Shown piece by piece: positions 8,997 to 17,726 of a DNA stretch of 64,000 nt (the first letter of the stretch is position 1; every line of letters begins with the position of its first letter). The notes under the pieces were generated by a model, which was not told the origin of the DNA, did not search any database, and saw only the letters and a program-made list of their open reading frames with translations. The position numbers and the translations under genes were made by a program. The stretch comes from Halomarina pelagica (lineage in GTDB: Archaea; Halobacteriota; Halobacteria; Halobacteriales; Haloarculaceae): the NCBI RefSeq assembly GCF_024228315.1, contig NZ_CP100454.1, positions 682,001 to 746,000 of the forward strand, read 5' to 3'.

Positions 8997-9889
8997 TGAC
9001 CGGAAGCGACGAGCGCCACCTGCGCGCCGGCCTCGACGGCCTCCTCCCCCCGGAGTCGACGCGCCTCGGGTACCTGCTCCGCCTGTCGCGCCCCCGGTTC
9101 TGGTTCTACCTCGCCGGCCCTGTGATCGTCGGGGTCGCCTACGCCGCCGGGAGCGTCCCGGAACTCCTCTCGCCGATCGCGCTCGCGCTGTTCGCGTACT
9201 TCCTCGTCCCGGCGAACGTCTACCTCTACGGGGTCAACGACGTCTTCGACGCCGAGGTCGACGCCCACAACGAGAAGAAGGAGGGGCGCGAGGTGCGCTT
9301 CGAGGGGGGTCGCCTCGTGCTCGGGGTCGTCGCCGCCAGCGGCCTGCTCGGAGTCGCGCTCGTCCCGTTCCTCCCGGTCCCGGCGCTCGTCGCGCTCGCC
9401 GCCTTCGCGTTCCTCGCCACGGAGTACAGCGCGCCCCCGCTGCGGTTCAAGACGACGCCCCTCCTCGACTCCGCGTCGAACGGGCTGTACGTCCTCCCCG
9501 GCGTCGTCGCCTACGCCGCCGTCGCGGGCGAGTACCCCCCGCTCGCCGCCGTCGCGGGCGCGTGGCTCTGGACCATGGGGATGCACACGTTCTCCGCGAT
9601 CCCGGACGTCGAACCGGACCGCGCCGCCGGCATCCGGACGACGGCGACGGTCCTCGGGGAGCGCCGCGCGTACGCCTACTGCGCGACCTGCTGGCTCGCC
9701 GCGGCGGCCGTCTTCGGCCTCGTCCACCCGTTCTTCGCCGCGGTGCTGCTCGCCTACCCGCTCCTCGTGTTCGCCATCGTGCGCTCCGGGGTGGCGGTCG
9801 ACGAGGCGTACTGGTGGTACCCGACGATCAACACGCTCGTCGGCATGGCGATCACGCTCGGCGGGCTCTGGAGGCTCCTCCATGGCTGA
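8996..9889 (+). CDS. lyeJ: Lycopene elongase / 1,2-hydratase, UbiA-type prenyltransferase
   Basis: 297 residues, polytopic membrane protein. The two aspartate-rich motifs of the UbiA superfamily are present: NDVFDAEVD at about residue 80 and DVEPDRAAG at about residue 204. They bind the allylic diphosphate through magnesium. LyeJ adds C5 units to both ends of lycopene on the way to bacterioruberin. The start is ATG 8996, overlapping the crtD stop; a GTG at 8993 is also in frame. It overlaps cruF by eight bases, a tight operon. Confidence 0.9.
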   Translation: MTGSDERHLRAGLDGLLPPESTRLGYLLRLSRPRFWFYLAGPVIVGVAYAAGSVPELLSPIALALFAYFLVPANVYLYGVNDVFDAEVDAHNEKKEGREVRFEGGRLVLGVVAASGLLGVALVPFLPVPALVALAAFAFLATEYSAPPLRFKTTPLLDSASNGLYVLPGVVAYAAVAGEYPPLAAVAGAWLWTMGMHTFSAIPDVEPDRAAGIRTTATVLGERRAYAYCATCWLAAAAVFGLVHPFFAAVLLAYPLLVFAIVRSGVAVDEAYWWYPTINTLVGMAITLGGLWRLLHG

Positions 9890-10736
9890 GGTCGAGACGA
9901 CCCCCGCCCGGGCGCGCGTCGAGACGCGCCTCGACGACCTCGTCCGCGGGAATCGGTTCGTCATCTCGGTCGTCTTCCCGGTCGTCGGCGCGGTGCTGCT
10001 GGTCGCGAGCGCGGAGTCGCTGCTCGGCCCGCTCGCCTACAACCCGTATCTCATCCTCGCGGGGGTCGTCGTGATGCGCCTCCCGCTGGTCGCGGGCGTC
10101 GCGCCCCTGCTCGACCGCCGGGCGACGGCGGCGCTCCTCGCGTTGACCCTCTACGCCTACGGCATCGAGTACCTCGGCGTGACGACCGGGTGGCCCTACG
10201 GGGAGTTCGAGTACGCGATCGACCTCGGGCCGATGCTGTTCGGGGCGATCCCGGTCGGCCTGCCCGTGTTCTTCTTCCCGCTCGTGCTCAACAGCTACCT
10301 GCTCTGTCTGCTCCTGCTCGGCGGGCGCGCGGACCGGGCGCGGGTGCGCCTCCCGGTCGTCGTCCTCGCCGTCCTCGGGATGGACCTCGTGCTCGACCCC
10401 GCCGCCGTCTCCGTCGGCTTCTGGAGGTACGCCGGCGGCGGGGCCTACTACGGCGTCCCCCTCTCGAACTACCTCGGCTGGGTCCTCTCGGCCACGGTCG
10501 CCGTCGCCGCCTTCGACCTCGGCTTCGAGCGCGCGGGCCTCCGCCACCGCTTGCGGGAGTGCGAGTTCATGCTCGACGACCTCGTGAGCTTCGTCCTCCT
10601 GTGGGGACCGATCAACGCCTACTTCGGCAACTGGGTGCCCGTCGGCGTCGCCGCGCTGTTCGGCCTCGGACTGCTCTACACCGACCGCTTCGACTTCGAC
10701 GTTCGCGACTCGATTCCGGGGCTCGGCGCGCGGTGA
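9882..10736 (+). CDS. cruF: Bisanhydrobacterioruberin hydratase (CruF-type carotenoid hydratase)
   Basis: 284 residues with about seven hydrophobic helices and features of the CruF/carotenoid biosynthesis membrane family, such as YGIEYLGVTTGWPYGEFEY, LVLDPAAVSVGFWRY and YYGVPLSNYLGW. In haloarchaea CruF hydrates the terminal double bonds of bisanhydrobacterioruberin to give bacterioruberin, the C50 membrane pigment. It is the third gene of the operon, and its ATG lies inside the last codons of lyeJ, which suggests translational coupling. Confidence 0.9.
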   Translation: MAEVETTPARARVETRLDDLVRGNRFVISVVFPVVGAVLLVASAESLLGPLAYNPYLILAGVVVMRLPLVAGVAPLLDRRATAALLALTLYAYGIEYLGVTTGWPYGEFEYAIDLGPMLFGAIPVGLPVFFFPLVLNSYLLCLLLLGGRADRARVRLPVVVLAVLGMDLVLDPAAVSVGFWRYAGGGAYYGVPLSNYLGWVLSATVAVAAFDLGFERAGLRHRLRECEFMLDDLVSFVLLWGPINAYFGNWVPVGVAALFGLGLLYTDRFDFDVRDSIPGLGAR

Positions 10737-10799
10737 CGCGGCGATGCTATCCAGATCAGGGACCGGAACGAATAGACGCGCGCCGGACGTATCCCTCCC

Positions 10800-11354
10800 A
10801 TGCTCCGCGCTCGTGACCTGATGACGACCGACGTCGAGACCGTCTCGCCCGACGACGAGGTGAGCGAGGTGCTCTCGCGGCTCGCGAAGGTCGACTTCAA
10901 CGGCTTTCCCGTCGTCGAGGGGGACCGCCTGGTCGGCATCGTGACGCAGGGGGACCTCGTTCGGCTCTTCCAGACGGAAGACCGCGTCCTCTGGATCCCG
11001 ATCGGCCTCCCGCCGTTCACCGAGACGCTCACCTACGCGGTGAACGTGTCGTGGGACGACCTCGACCTGGGGATCGACCTCGCGAAGAACGCGAGCAGGC
11101 CGATCCGGGAGGTGATGACGGCGGACGTGGTGACGGTCGAACCGGACGACGACGTCGACCGACTGCTCGACCTGCTGTCCGGCGAGATCAACCGCCTGCC
11201 GGTCGTGGAGCGGCCGGGTCGGGACCCCGCCGCGGATCGGACGGACGCCGGCGAGACCGGTCGGCTGGTCGGCATCGTCACGCGGGAGGACGTCATCCGG
11301 GCGCTCCGGGACGAACGGGCGGGGATGGCGGAGGGGAGGGAGCAGGCGGACTGA
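10800..11354 (+). CDS. Protein with two CBS domains
   Basis: 184 residues. CBS 1 spans roughly residues 8-60 (MTTDVETVSPDDEVSEVL...GFPVVEGDRLVGIVTQGDL). CBS 2 spans roughly 104-175 (MTADVVTVEPDDDVDRLLD...NRLPVVE... GRLVGIVTREDVIRALR), with a longer insert before its last strand. CBS pairs usually sense adenine nucleotides or SAM. There is no attached effector domain. It lies between cruF and crtB, pointing towards crtB; a link to carotenoid control is possible but unproven. Confidence 0.88.
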   Translation: MLRARDLMTTDVETVSPDDEVSEVLSRLAKVDFNGFPVVEGDRLVGIVTQGDLVRLFQTEDRVLWIPIGLPPFTETLTYAVNVSWDDLDLGIDLAKNASRPIREVMTADVVTVEPDDDVDRLLDLLSGEINRLPVVERPGRDPAADRTDAGETGRLVGIVTREDVIRALRDERAGMAEGREQAD

Positions 11355-11372
11355 GGTCGGACGCGAGGCGGG

Positions 11373-12329
11373 TCAGCGCACGGGGTGGGCCTCGCCCGCA
11401 CCGGGTTCCGCGTGGCGGTCGTTGGTCACGGGGATCGCGCTCACCTTCGCGAAGACAGCCTCGGGGTCCTTCGAGAACGCCCAGTACGCGCGTGTCTTGA
11501 GCGTGAGCCAGGTCTTCCGGGCGGTGGTCAGTTCGGGCGTCGCGGAGAGCACGTCGTAGTCGCGCTCGCGGATGAGGCGGTGGTGCTCCGCGTAGAGGAC
11601 CGCAGCCAGCAGGACGGCGAACTGGCAGTCGCGGGGGAGAAGGCGGATGCCCGCGACGCCCTCTCGATACCGGCGCTCGGTGCGCCTGAGTTCCCCGCGG
11701 ATCGACTCCCGGAACGCCGCGTCGACCTCGAGGCGCGCGATCTGCTCGTCGTCGACGCCGTACTCGGCGAGCGTCTCCCGGGGGAGGTAGATGCGCCCGC
11801 GGTCGACGACGTCCTCCCGAACGTCGCGGAGGATGTTGGTGAGCTGGAACGCCACGCCGAGCGTCCGCGCGTGCGGACGCGCCTCGTCGGGCTGGTCCGG
11901 ATCCATCACGGTCGTCATCATCTCGCCGACGGCGGCGGCCGACCCTCGCATGTACGCCTCCAGTTCGTCGTCCGTCTCGTACCGGTCCTTCTCGACGTCG
12001 GCGAGCATCGACTCGACGAACACCTCGACCTCCTCGTCGGCGATGCCCACCTCCTCGCGGAGTTCGCTGAACGCGGCCAGCACCGGATCGTCGGCCGGCG
12101 CGCGGCCGAGTGCCTGGTCGCGGATGGAGCGCAAGCGTTCGCGCTGTTCGGCGGACGAACGGCGGGCGTCCCCGTCGTCGACCACCTCGTCCGCGATGCG
12201 GAAGAAGGCGTAGAGGACGTACGTGGCTCGCCTGACGCGCGCCGGGAGCACGCGCGTCGCGAAGTAGAACGTCGGCCCCGTCTGCCGGTGGATCGACTTG
12301 CTCCTGGCGAGCTGCGAGTTATCAACCAT
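11373..12329 (-). CDS. crtB: Phytoene synthase
   Basis: 318 residues of the squalene/phytoene synthase family. The first aspartate motif is DEVVDD (about residue 47) and the second is the signature GVAFQLTNILRDVREDVVDRG, both binding diphosphate-magnesium. The enzyme condenses two geranylgeranyl diphosphates to phytoene, the entry to the carotenoid pathway that crtD-lyeJ-cruF completes. ATG 12329 is chosen because upstream codons do not resemble the family. It converges with the CBS gene and is transcribed separately from the other carotenoid genes. Confidence 0.92.
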   Translation of the reverse strand: MVDNSQLARSKSIHRQTGPTFYFATRVLPARVRRATYVLYAFFRIADEVVDDGDARRSSAEQRERLRSIRDQALGRAPADDPVLAAFSELREEVGIADEEVEVFVESMLADVEKDRYETDDELEAYMRGSAAAVGEMMTTVMDPDQPDEARPHARTLGVAFQLTNILRDVREDVVDRGRIYLPRETLAEYGVDDEQIARLEVDAAFRESIRGELRRTERRYREGVAGIRLLPRDCQFAVLLAAVLYAEHHRLIRERDYDVLSATPELTTARKTWLTLKTRAYWAFSKDPEAVFAKVSAIPVTNDRHAEPGAGEAHPVR

Positions 12330-12531
12330 GGGATGTGGACCGATCCCATATTCGGACGGAGACGGCTTATGCCTTTGTACCATCGACGGACCGATACCCC
12401 CTCCATCCCCCATTTTCACTCGGCCAGTGACAGCTTGGAATACCGTTATTACATCCCGGAGTAGATGTCGGTCGCGTCACGGGGACGACGTGGCGCTCCC
12501 CCGTCCCCGCGGCCCCGAACGGGCGAAGACG

Positions 12532-12537
12532 TTTATG
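12532..12537 (+). promoter_or_regulatory. TATA-like box for the UspA gene
   Basis: TTTATG, centred about 26 bases before ATG 12561. This indicates a leaderless transcript and supports that start over one 96 bases upstream. Confidence 0.6.
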
Positions 12538-12560
12538 ACTGTGAGGGGTGTTCATCGGGT

Positions 12561-12959
12561 ATGGCACGATTCGTTGTCGGAACGAACGGCGTCTCCACGA
12601 GCGATCGCCTGATCGCGTACCTCGACGGGCGGGTCGCGACGGACGACGAGGTGTACGTGATCAACTCGCAGAAGGGGGGCGACGCCACCAGCGGCGACGA
12701 CGTCCGCGACGGGACCGAGGCGCTCGCGCGCTTCGAGGAGCGCCTCGACTGCTCGGTCGCGACCCACCAGTTCGTCCGCGGGAACAGCCCCGCCGAGGAC
12801 CTGCTCGCAGCGGCCGAGGAGTACGACGCGGACGAACTCGTCATCGGCATCCGCAAGCGCAACCCCACCGGGAAGATCATCTTCGGGAGCACCGCGCAGG
12901 ACCTCCTGCTGAGCACGGAGCGCCCGGTCGTCGCCGTCCCGCTGACCCACGGCCAGTAG
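12561..12959 (+). CDS. Universal stress protein (UspA family)
   Basis: 132 residues of the single-domain Usp fold. The first strand is MARFVVGTNG. The C-terminal segment YDADELVIGIRKRNPTGKI followed by FGSTAQDLLLSTERPVVAVP has the nucleotide-binding loop pattern (G-x2-G-x9-G-S/T-like). Usp proteins are cytoplasmic stress-linked ATP-binding or ATP-independent dimers. It converges with the LOR/SDH gene, with only three bases between the stops. Its role in this organism cannot be specified further. Confidence 0.87.
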   Translation: MARFVVGTNGVSTSDRLIAYLDGRVATDDEVYVINSQKGGDATSGDDVRDGTEALARFEERLDCSVATHQFVRGNSPAEDLLAAAEEYDADELVIGIRKRNPTGKIIFGSTAQDLLLSTERPVVAVPLTHGQ

Positions 12960-12962
12960 CGG

Positions 12963-14207
12963 TTACCCCTCCTCGCCGCCGTAGATGACGTGCTCGGCGA
13001 GTATCGGGACGAACGTCCCGATGTCGGTCACCATCCCGACGGCCTGCGCGCTCCCCCGGTCGAGCAACTGCGTCACCGTCGAGGGGTTGATGTCGACGCA
13101 GACCACGCGCGTCGTCGAGGGGAGGCAGTTGCCGACCGCCACGGAGTGGAGCAACGTCGAGAGCAACAGCACCATGTCGGCCTCGTGGGCCTGCTCGCGG
13201 ATGGCGTTCTGCGCCTCGATCGCGTCCGTGATGGTGTCCGGCAGCGGGCCGTCGTCCCGGATCGACCCCGCGAGGACGAAGGGGACGTCGTTTCTCACGC
13301 ACTCGTACATCACGCCCGACTCGACGAGTCCCGACTCCACCGCCTCGCGGATCGATCCCACCCGGATGATCTCGCTGATGGTGTAGATGTGGTGCTTGTG
13401 GCCCTTCCGCGGGTGGTCGAGCGTCTCCGTGTCCATCCCGAGCGAGGTGCCGTAGAGGTCGTGTTCGAGGTCGTGGACGGCGAAGCCGTTACCCGCAGAG
13501 AGCATGTCGACGTACCCCTCGCTCACGAGTTGCGCGAGCGCCTCCCGCGCGCCGGAGTGGATGAGCGCGGGCCCGCAGACGGCGAGCACCGTCCCGTCCT
13601 CCTCCTTGACCTCGCGGATGGACTCGGCGATCTTCGCGATCGTGGACTCGGAGGGGCGCTCGGCGGAGACGCCCCCCTGCATGAACCCGAACGGGCTCCC
13701 TCCGCCCCGGGGGCGCTCGGGCGGCCGGACGCGGACGCCCGCCTCCGCGGTCACCACGAGGTCGCCCGCCTCGATCGCGTTGAGCACCTTCGTGTACGCC
13801 CGGGGTCCCCCCTCGGCCTCGGGGTCGACCACGACCGCGCAGTCCATCTCGATCCGCTCGACGGGGAGCCACTCGCCCTCGTAGCGGACGTCGGTCGGGT
13901 GGTTCGTCGTCGAGTAGAAGCCCTTCGGGACGACCCGGTCTGCCGGCGCGGGCGTGAGCGTGGCGTCCTTCGGATCGGCCGGGTTCGCGCCGATCCCGTG
14001 GAGTTCGTGGACGATCGGCTGGAGGTCGGCCTCGGTGTCCGCGAAGACGGTGAGCCGCGCGTAGGACTCCTCGGTCTTCGAGCGACCGATCTCGAACTCG
14101 TCGACCTCGAACGACCCGCCCATGTCCATGACGATCCCGAAGGCGGCACCCATCATCCCCGAGTCGATGATGTGCCCCTCCAGTTCGACCACGCGAGCGA
14201 CTGTCAT
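12963..14207 (-). CDS. LOR/SDH domain protein, archaeal ornithine cyclodeaminase type (TIGR00300)
   Basis: 414 residues. The N-terminal part (VARVVELEGHIIDSGMM, GIGANPADPKDATLTPAPAD) is the LOR/SDH-type domain. The C-terminal half is Rossmann-like (DVINPS-type CVDINPSTVTQLLDRGSAQA, and PALIHSGARE). TIGR00300 proteins include a methanogen enzyme shown to be an ornithine cyclodeaminase, converting ornithine to proline and ammonia. The assignment to that activity is by family only. ATG 14207 begins MTVARVV; upstream codons are arginine rich. Confidence 0.83.
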   Translation of the reverse strand: MTVARVVELEGHIIDSGMMGAAFGIVMDMGGSFEVDEFEIGRSKTEESYARLTVFADTEADLQPIVHELHGIGANPADPKDATLTPAPADRVVPKGFYSTTNHPTDVRYEGEWLPVERIEMDCAVVVDPEAEGGPRAYTKVLNAIEAGDLVVTAEAGVRVRPPERPRGGGSPFGFMQGGVSAERPSESTIAKIAESIREVKEEDGTVLAVCGPALIHSGAREALAQLVSEGYVDMLSAGNGFAVHDLEHDLYGTSLGMDTETLDHPRKGHKHHIYTISEIIRVGSIREAVESGLVESGVMYECVRNDVPFVLAGSIRDDGPLPDTITDAIEAQNAIREQAHEADMVLLLSTLLHSVAVGNCLPSTTRVVCVDINPSTVTQLLDRGSAQAVGMVTDIGTFVPILAEHVIYGGEEG

Positions 14208-14252
14208 GCCCCTCGGTCGGCGGGGACGCCTCAAATCGGTTGTGACTCGGCG

Positions 14253-14639
14253 TCAGGCGTCCGCACGACGCTCGACCGCCCACCGGCTGTCGGTCGCCGC
14301 CAGGAGTCGATCGTACAGCGCGCGCAACCCGGCCGACTCCGTCTCGGGGAGGGGGTGCAGTTCGACCGCTCCGTCGCGGACGACGACCCGGAAGGTGTCG
14401 CCCGTCCCGTCGTCGTGGACGAGGTAGAGCGGGAGGGGGAGGTCGAACCAGTCACCGTAGCGGTACGGCCCGTCGTCGAGCACCCGCGTGACGAGCGCGT
14501 CGAGGGCGTCGTCGTCGTGGTCCCCCTCGGGGACGAGCGCGAAGACCACCCCGCCGTCGTGCTCGACGGTCGTCGAGGAGAACCGCCGCTGGGGGCGGAC
14601 GGGGATGCGGAACCTCGGGTCGTCGGGCGCGTCTGACAC
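14253..14639 (-). CDS. Hypothetical acidic protein, leaderless GTG start
   Basis: 128 residues, unrecognised. The strand-rich central part (FRIPVRPQRRFSSTTVEHDGG, VVFALVPEGD, DWFDLPLPLYLVHDDG) is followed by a helical C-terminus (LRALYDRLLAATDSRWAVE). It has no membrane segment or cysteine motif. I choose the GTG at 14639 because a clear TATA box (TTATAAAT on this strand, 14663-14670) lies 28 bases upstream, where a leaderless start is expected. A longer frame reaching 14741 would place the TATA box inside the coding region. Confidence 0.65.
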   Translation of the reverse strand: MSDAPDDPRFRIPVRPQRRFSSTTVEHDGGVVFALVPEGDHDDDALDALVTRVLDDGPYRYGDWFDLPLPLYLVHDDGTGDTFRVVVRDGAVELHPLPETESAGLRALYDRLLAATDSRWAVERRADA

Positions 14640-14662
14640 ACGCCCCCATTCTTCGTCATCCG

Positions 14663-14670
14663 ATTTATAA
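14663..14670 (-). promoter_or_regulatory. TATA box for the gene starting at 14639
   Basis: TTATAAAT on the minus strand, about 28 bases before the GTG start. It is the best-looking archaeal TATA box in this stretch. Confidence 0.6.
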
Positions 14671-14743
14671 CCGAGGGCGTGAACGTCCGGCGTACTGGGT
14701 GGGGAGCCGAGTTCGGCCGGGGGGTCGGCGGCCCCGGCCACGG

Positions 14744-15325
14744 CTACGGATCGACCGGACAGCCGTTCACCTCGCCGCCGCGCATCCCGTCCGCGAGCCA
14801 GTAGGTCGAGAGCGCGAGCGCGACGAGCGCCAGCAGGGCGAACTCCAGCCCCTCCAGCGGGAGGAACGTGAGCGCCGCCGGGAGGCCGAACAGCGAGAGG
14901 ACGCCCGCGAGGATCGCCGTCCCGCAGGCCGCACAGCCCGCGCCGAGCGTCCCGAGGACGAGGCCGACGGCGCTCGCGCCGCCCTCCCGCGCCGAGAGGT
15001 CGTGTTCCCGCAGGTGGTAGACGAGCGTGGCGACGTTCGCGCCGAACAGGAGCGCGACCGCCACGAGGAGGGTCCCCGCCAGGGGGCCGAACTCCGTCCC
15101 GACGAACGGGTAGAGCGAGAGCAGTATCGCGAGGCGGTCGCCGAGCGGGAGCGCCCCGCCCGCGACGAACCCGAAGAGCCCCGGGCTGAGCGAGAGGACG
15201 AACAGCGTCAACCCGAGCGCCGCGACGACGAGCGCCAACAGGGCGTAGACGGGGACGGTGAGGACGAGACGGACCGTCCGCGCGGTCAGCCGCCAGTCGC
15301 GGGCGCGGGTGGGCAGTCGGACCAT
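14744..15325 (-). CDS. Membrane protein with intramembrane CxxC, partner of DsbA-like protein
   Basis: 193 residues with about five hydrophobic helices. The fourth carries GAGCAACGTAIL, a CxxC pair (Cys131, Cys134), and another Cys sits near the C-terminus (NGCPVDP). The gene starts one base after the stop of the DsbA-like lipoprotein gene, so they form an operon. I infer a redox partner that exchanges electrons with the DsbA-like protein, by analogy with DsbB/VKOR-type partners, but it does not clearly belong to those families. Confidence 0.75.
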   Translation of the reverse strand: MVRLPTRARDWRLTARTVRLVLTVPVYALLALVVAALGLTLFVLSLSPGLFGFVAGGALPLGDRLAILLSLYPFVGTEFGPLAGTLLVAVALLFGANVATLVYHLREHDLSAREGGASAVGLVLGTLGAGCAACGTAILAGVLSLFGLPAALTFLPLEGLEFALLALVALALSTYWLADGMRGGEVNGCPVDP

Positions 15326-15326
15326 C

Positions 15327-15989
15327 TCACCCACCGAGCGCGCGCTCGAACACCGCGTAGTCCTTCGCGCCCACCGCCCGCGTCAGGAACGCCCCGTCGC
15401 GAAAGAGGTAGAACGTCGGCGTCGCGCTCGCGCCCGCCTCCTCGGCGGCGCGCACGTCCTCTTGTACCCGATCGTCGAAGCGCTCCTCGCGCGCGTCCGC
15501 GACGACACCCGCCGCGTCCACGTCGGTCTCCCTCGCGAGGAACGCCTCGGTCCGATCGAGGACGTTACCGGAGCCGAAGGCGTCCTGCTCCGCGTAGTAG
15601 TGCGCCTTGAGCGCCCAGAACGCCTCGGCACTCCGGTCGTAGGTGGCCTCCAGCGCCTGCGCGGCGGGCTTCCCCCACGGGAAGACGATCGGGAAGAGCC
15701 GGTAGACGAACGCGACCTCGCCCGACCCGACGAGGTCGGACTCGATCCGCGGGAAGGTCGTCCGCTCGAAGCGACGGCAGGTCGTGCACGAGGGGTCCTC
15801 GAACGCGACGATGACCCCGCGCGCCTCGTCGAGCGGCGGGCCGAGCCGCGGTTCGTCGGTCGCGCCCGCCGCCGCGGGGTGCGCGTCGAGGTCAGTCTCC
15901 GAGCGACCGCCTCCCCGTCCGAGACACCCGGCGAGCGCGCCGCTCGCGGCGAGGCCGACACTCGCGAGGAACGCGCGTCTGTGTTCCAT
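15327..15989 (-). CDS. DsbA-like thioredoxin-fold lipoprotein
   Basis: 220 residues. The N-terminus has a twin arginine (HRRAFLAS) and a lipobox ending at Cys22 (ALAGC), so it is predicted to be Tat-exported and lipid-anchored outside the membrane. The thioredoxin-fold active site is CTTC (Cys68, Cys71) after FEDPS. The helical insert and the cis-Pro loop (ASATPTFYLF) match DsbA/DSBA-like oxidoreductases. The usual length is about 200 residues. It probably forms or isomerises disulfides together with the CxxC membrane protein downstream. Confidence 0.87.
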   Translation of the reverse strand: MEHRRAFLASVGLAASGALAGCLGRGGGRSETDLDAHPAAAGATDEPRLGPPLDEARGVIVAFEDPSCTTCRRFERTTFPRIESDLVGSGEVAFVYRLFPIVFPWGKPAAQALEATYDRSAEAFWALKAHYYAEQDAFGSGNVLDRTEAFLARETDVDAAGVVADAREERFDDRVQEDVRAAEEAGASATPTFYLFRDGAFLTRAVGAKDYAVFERALGG

Positions 15990-16138
15990 GATCGGACGGA
16001 GGCGACAGTCGCGTATAGCGGTGGGTCCGGATGGGCGGGCGCGGCGCACGACCGTCCGCGATCTTCCGCTCCCGCGCTCCTCGATCCCCCCGTATCGCTC
16101 GTCCGCCGAACGGTCCGCCTGCTGATCAGTTCGCCGGA

Positions 16139-16912
16139 TCAGTACCACGTCGCGCCCGAGTCCACGTTGAGATCCTGGGCGGTGACGTGCCGGGCGTGCG
16201 GTCCGGCGAGGTAGGCGACCAGTTCGGCGACCTCCGCCGGGGGGACGAGTTCCTCGATGGGCAGGTCGTCGAGCACCATCGAGCGCTTCGCCTCCTCGAC
16301 GCTCACGCCCAGCTCGCGGGCGCGCGCCGCGAAGACGCGCTCGATGCGGTCTCCCTCGACGGCCCCGGGGCAGATCGCGTTGACGGTGACGTCGTCCGGG
16401 CCGAGTTCGAAGGCGAGCGCCCGCGTGAGGCCGACGACGGCCATCTTGGAGGCGGCGTAGGGCGATCGGAGGGGGTAGGGCTTCTTCCCCCCGATGGAGG
16501 AGATCGTGACGATGCTCCCCCGGTCGCTCGCCCGGAGGTGCGACGCGGCGTGCTTCGCACAGAGGAACGGCCCGAGGACGTTCACGTCCTGCACCTCGGT
16601 CCACTCCGCCGCCGCGATCTCCTCCAGTCGTTTGGTCGGGCCGGCGATGCCCGCGTTGTTGACGAGGCAGTCGAGGCCGCCGAACGCGGCGACGGTCTCC
16701 TCGATCGAGTCGGCGACCGCCGCCTCGTCGGTCACGTCTGTCGGGACGACGAGCGCCCGATCCTCGGGGATCGCGTCCGCCGTCTCCGCCAGCCCCTCCT
16801 CGTTGCGCGCCGCGAGCGCGACGGACGCCCCCCGGTCGGCGAGCGTTCGCGCGATCGCCCGGCCGAGACCCTGACTCGCGCCGGTGACGAAGGCTGTCGT
16901 GTCGGAAAGCAC
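16139..16912 (-). CDS. SDR family oxidoreductase
   Basis: 257 residues of the classical SDR type. Motifs: TGASQGLG near residue 10 for the cofactor, NNAG at about residue 86, the catalytic Ser in TISSIGGKK, then YAASK with Tyr and Lys. The C-terminal SGATWY closes the fold as in many 3-oxoacyl-ACP reductase-like proteins. The start is a GTG at 16912, immediately before the first beta strand; no in-frame ATG is near. The substrate is unknown. It lies upstream of the DsbA-like gene on the same strand, 150 bases away. Confidence 0.87.
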   Translation of the reverse strand: MLSDTTAFVTGASQGLGRAIARTLADRGASVALAARNEEGLAETADAIPEDRALVVPTDVTDEAAVADSIEETVAAFGGLDCLVNNAGIAGPTKRLEEIAAAEWTEVQDVNVLGPFLCAKHAASHLRASDRGSIVTISSIGGKKPYPLRSPYAASKMAVVGLTRALAFELGPDDVTVNAICPGAVEGDRIERVFAARARELGVSVEEAKRSMVLDDLPIEELVPPAEVAELVAYLAGPHARHVTAQDLNVDSGATWY

Positions 16913-17018
16913 GACCCGCGTTCGACCACCGGCGTGTTAGGTGTTCTGTTGCACGACCCCCCGTCGTCAGCCCGGACGCCACCCGCAGGGTCATCACCCC
17001 TCCGTCCCTCCTCCGGGT

Positions 17019-17726
17019 ATGTGCGGCCGCTACAGCATCTTCGCCCCGCCCGACGAACTGGAGGAGCGTTTCGACGCCGCGTTCGTCACCGACCCTCGCC
17101 CGCGCTACAACGCCGCGCCGGGCCAGTCCCTCCCCGTGATCCGCGACGCCTCGCGAGACGCGATCACCGGGGCGCGCTGGGGGCTGGTCCCGTCGTGGGC
17201 CGACGGCCCGTCGGGCGGGTTCATCAACGCCCGCGCGGAGACGCTCGGCGAGAAGCCGGCATTCCGCGACGCCTACGCCGAACGGCGCTGTCTCGTGCTC
17301 GCGGACGGCTTCTACGAGTGGGTCGAGACCGACGTCGGCAAGCGCCCCTACCGGATCACCCGCCTCGACGGCGACCCATTCGCGCTTGCCGGACTGTGGG
17401 AGACGTGGACGCCGGCGGTGACGCAGACCGGGCTCGACGAGTTCGCGGGCGGCGCGGACGACGCGGGGAGCGGACCGGACCGGAGCGTCGAACCCCTGGA
17501 GACGTTCACGATCGTGACGCGCGAGCCGACGCCCCTCCTCGCGGACTACCACCACCGGATGGCGCTGCTCCTCCGCCCGGACGACGAGGCGGCGTGGCTC
17601 GACGGCGACCGCGTCGAGGCGTTCGACCCGCCCGCTGACGACGAACTGCGCGCGTATCCGGTCTCGACGCTGGTGAACGACCCCGCGAACGACTCGCCCG
17701 CGGTCGTCGAGGAGGTCAGCCCGTAG
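17019..17726 (+). CDS. SRAP / YedK-HMCES family protein
   Basis: 235 residues starting MCGRYSIF. After removal of Met, Cys2 is the nucleophile that forms a thiazolidine crosslink with abasic sites in single-stranded DNA. The other family residues are seen: RYNAAPGQ, GFYEW with the catalytic Glu, and DYHHRM with the His. The protein shields abasic sites during replication. The conserved Cys2 fixes ATG 17019 as the start, so the upstream codons are not translated. The 3' end overlaps the convergent lipoprotein gene by 11 bases. Confidence 0.93.
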   Translation: MCGRYSIFAPPDELEERFDAAFVTDPRPRYNAAPGQSLPVIRDASRDAITGARWGLVPSWADGPSGGFINARAETLGEKPAFRDAYAERRCLVLADGFYEWVETDVGKRPYRITRLDGDPFALAGLWETWTPAVTQTGLDEFAGGADDAGSGPDRSVEPLETFTIVTREPTPLLADYHHRMALLLRPDDEAAWLDGDRVEAFDPPADDELRAYPVSTLVNDPANDSPAVVEEVSP

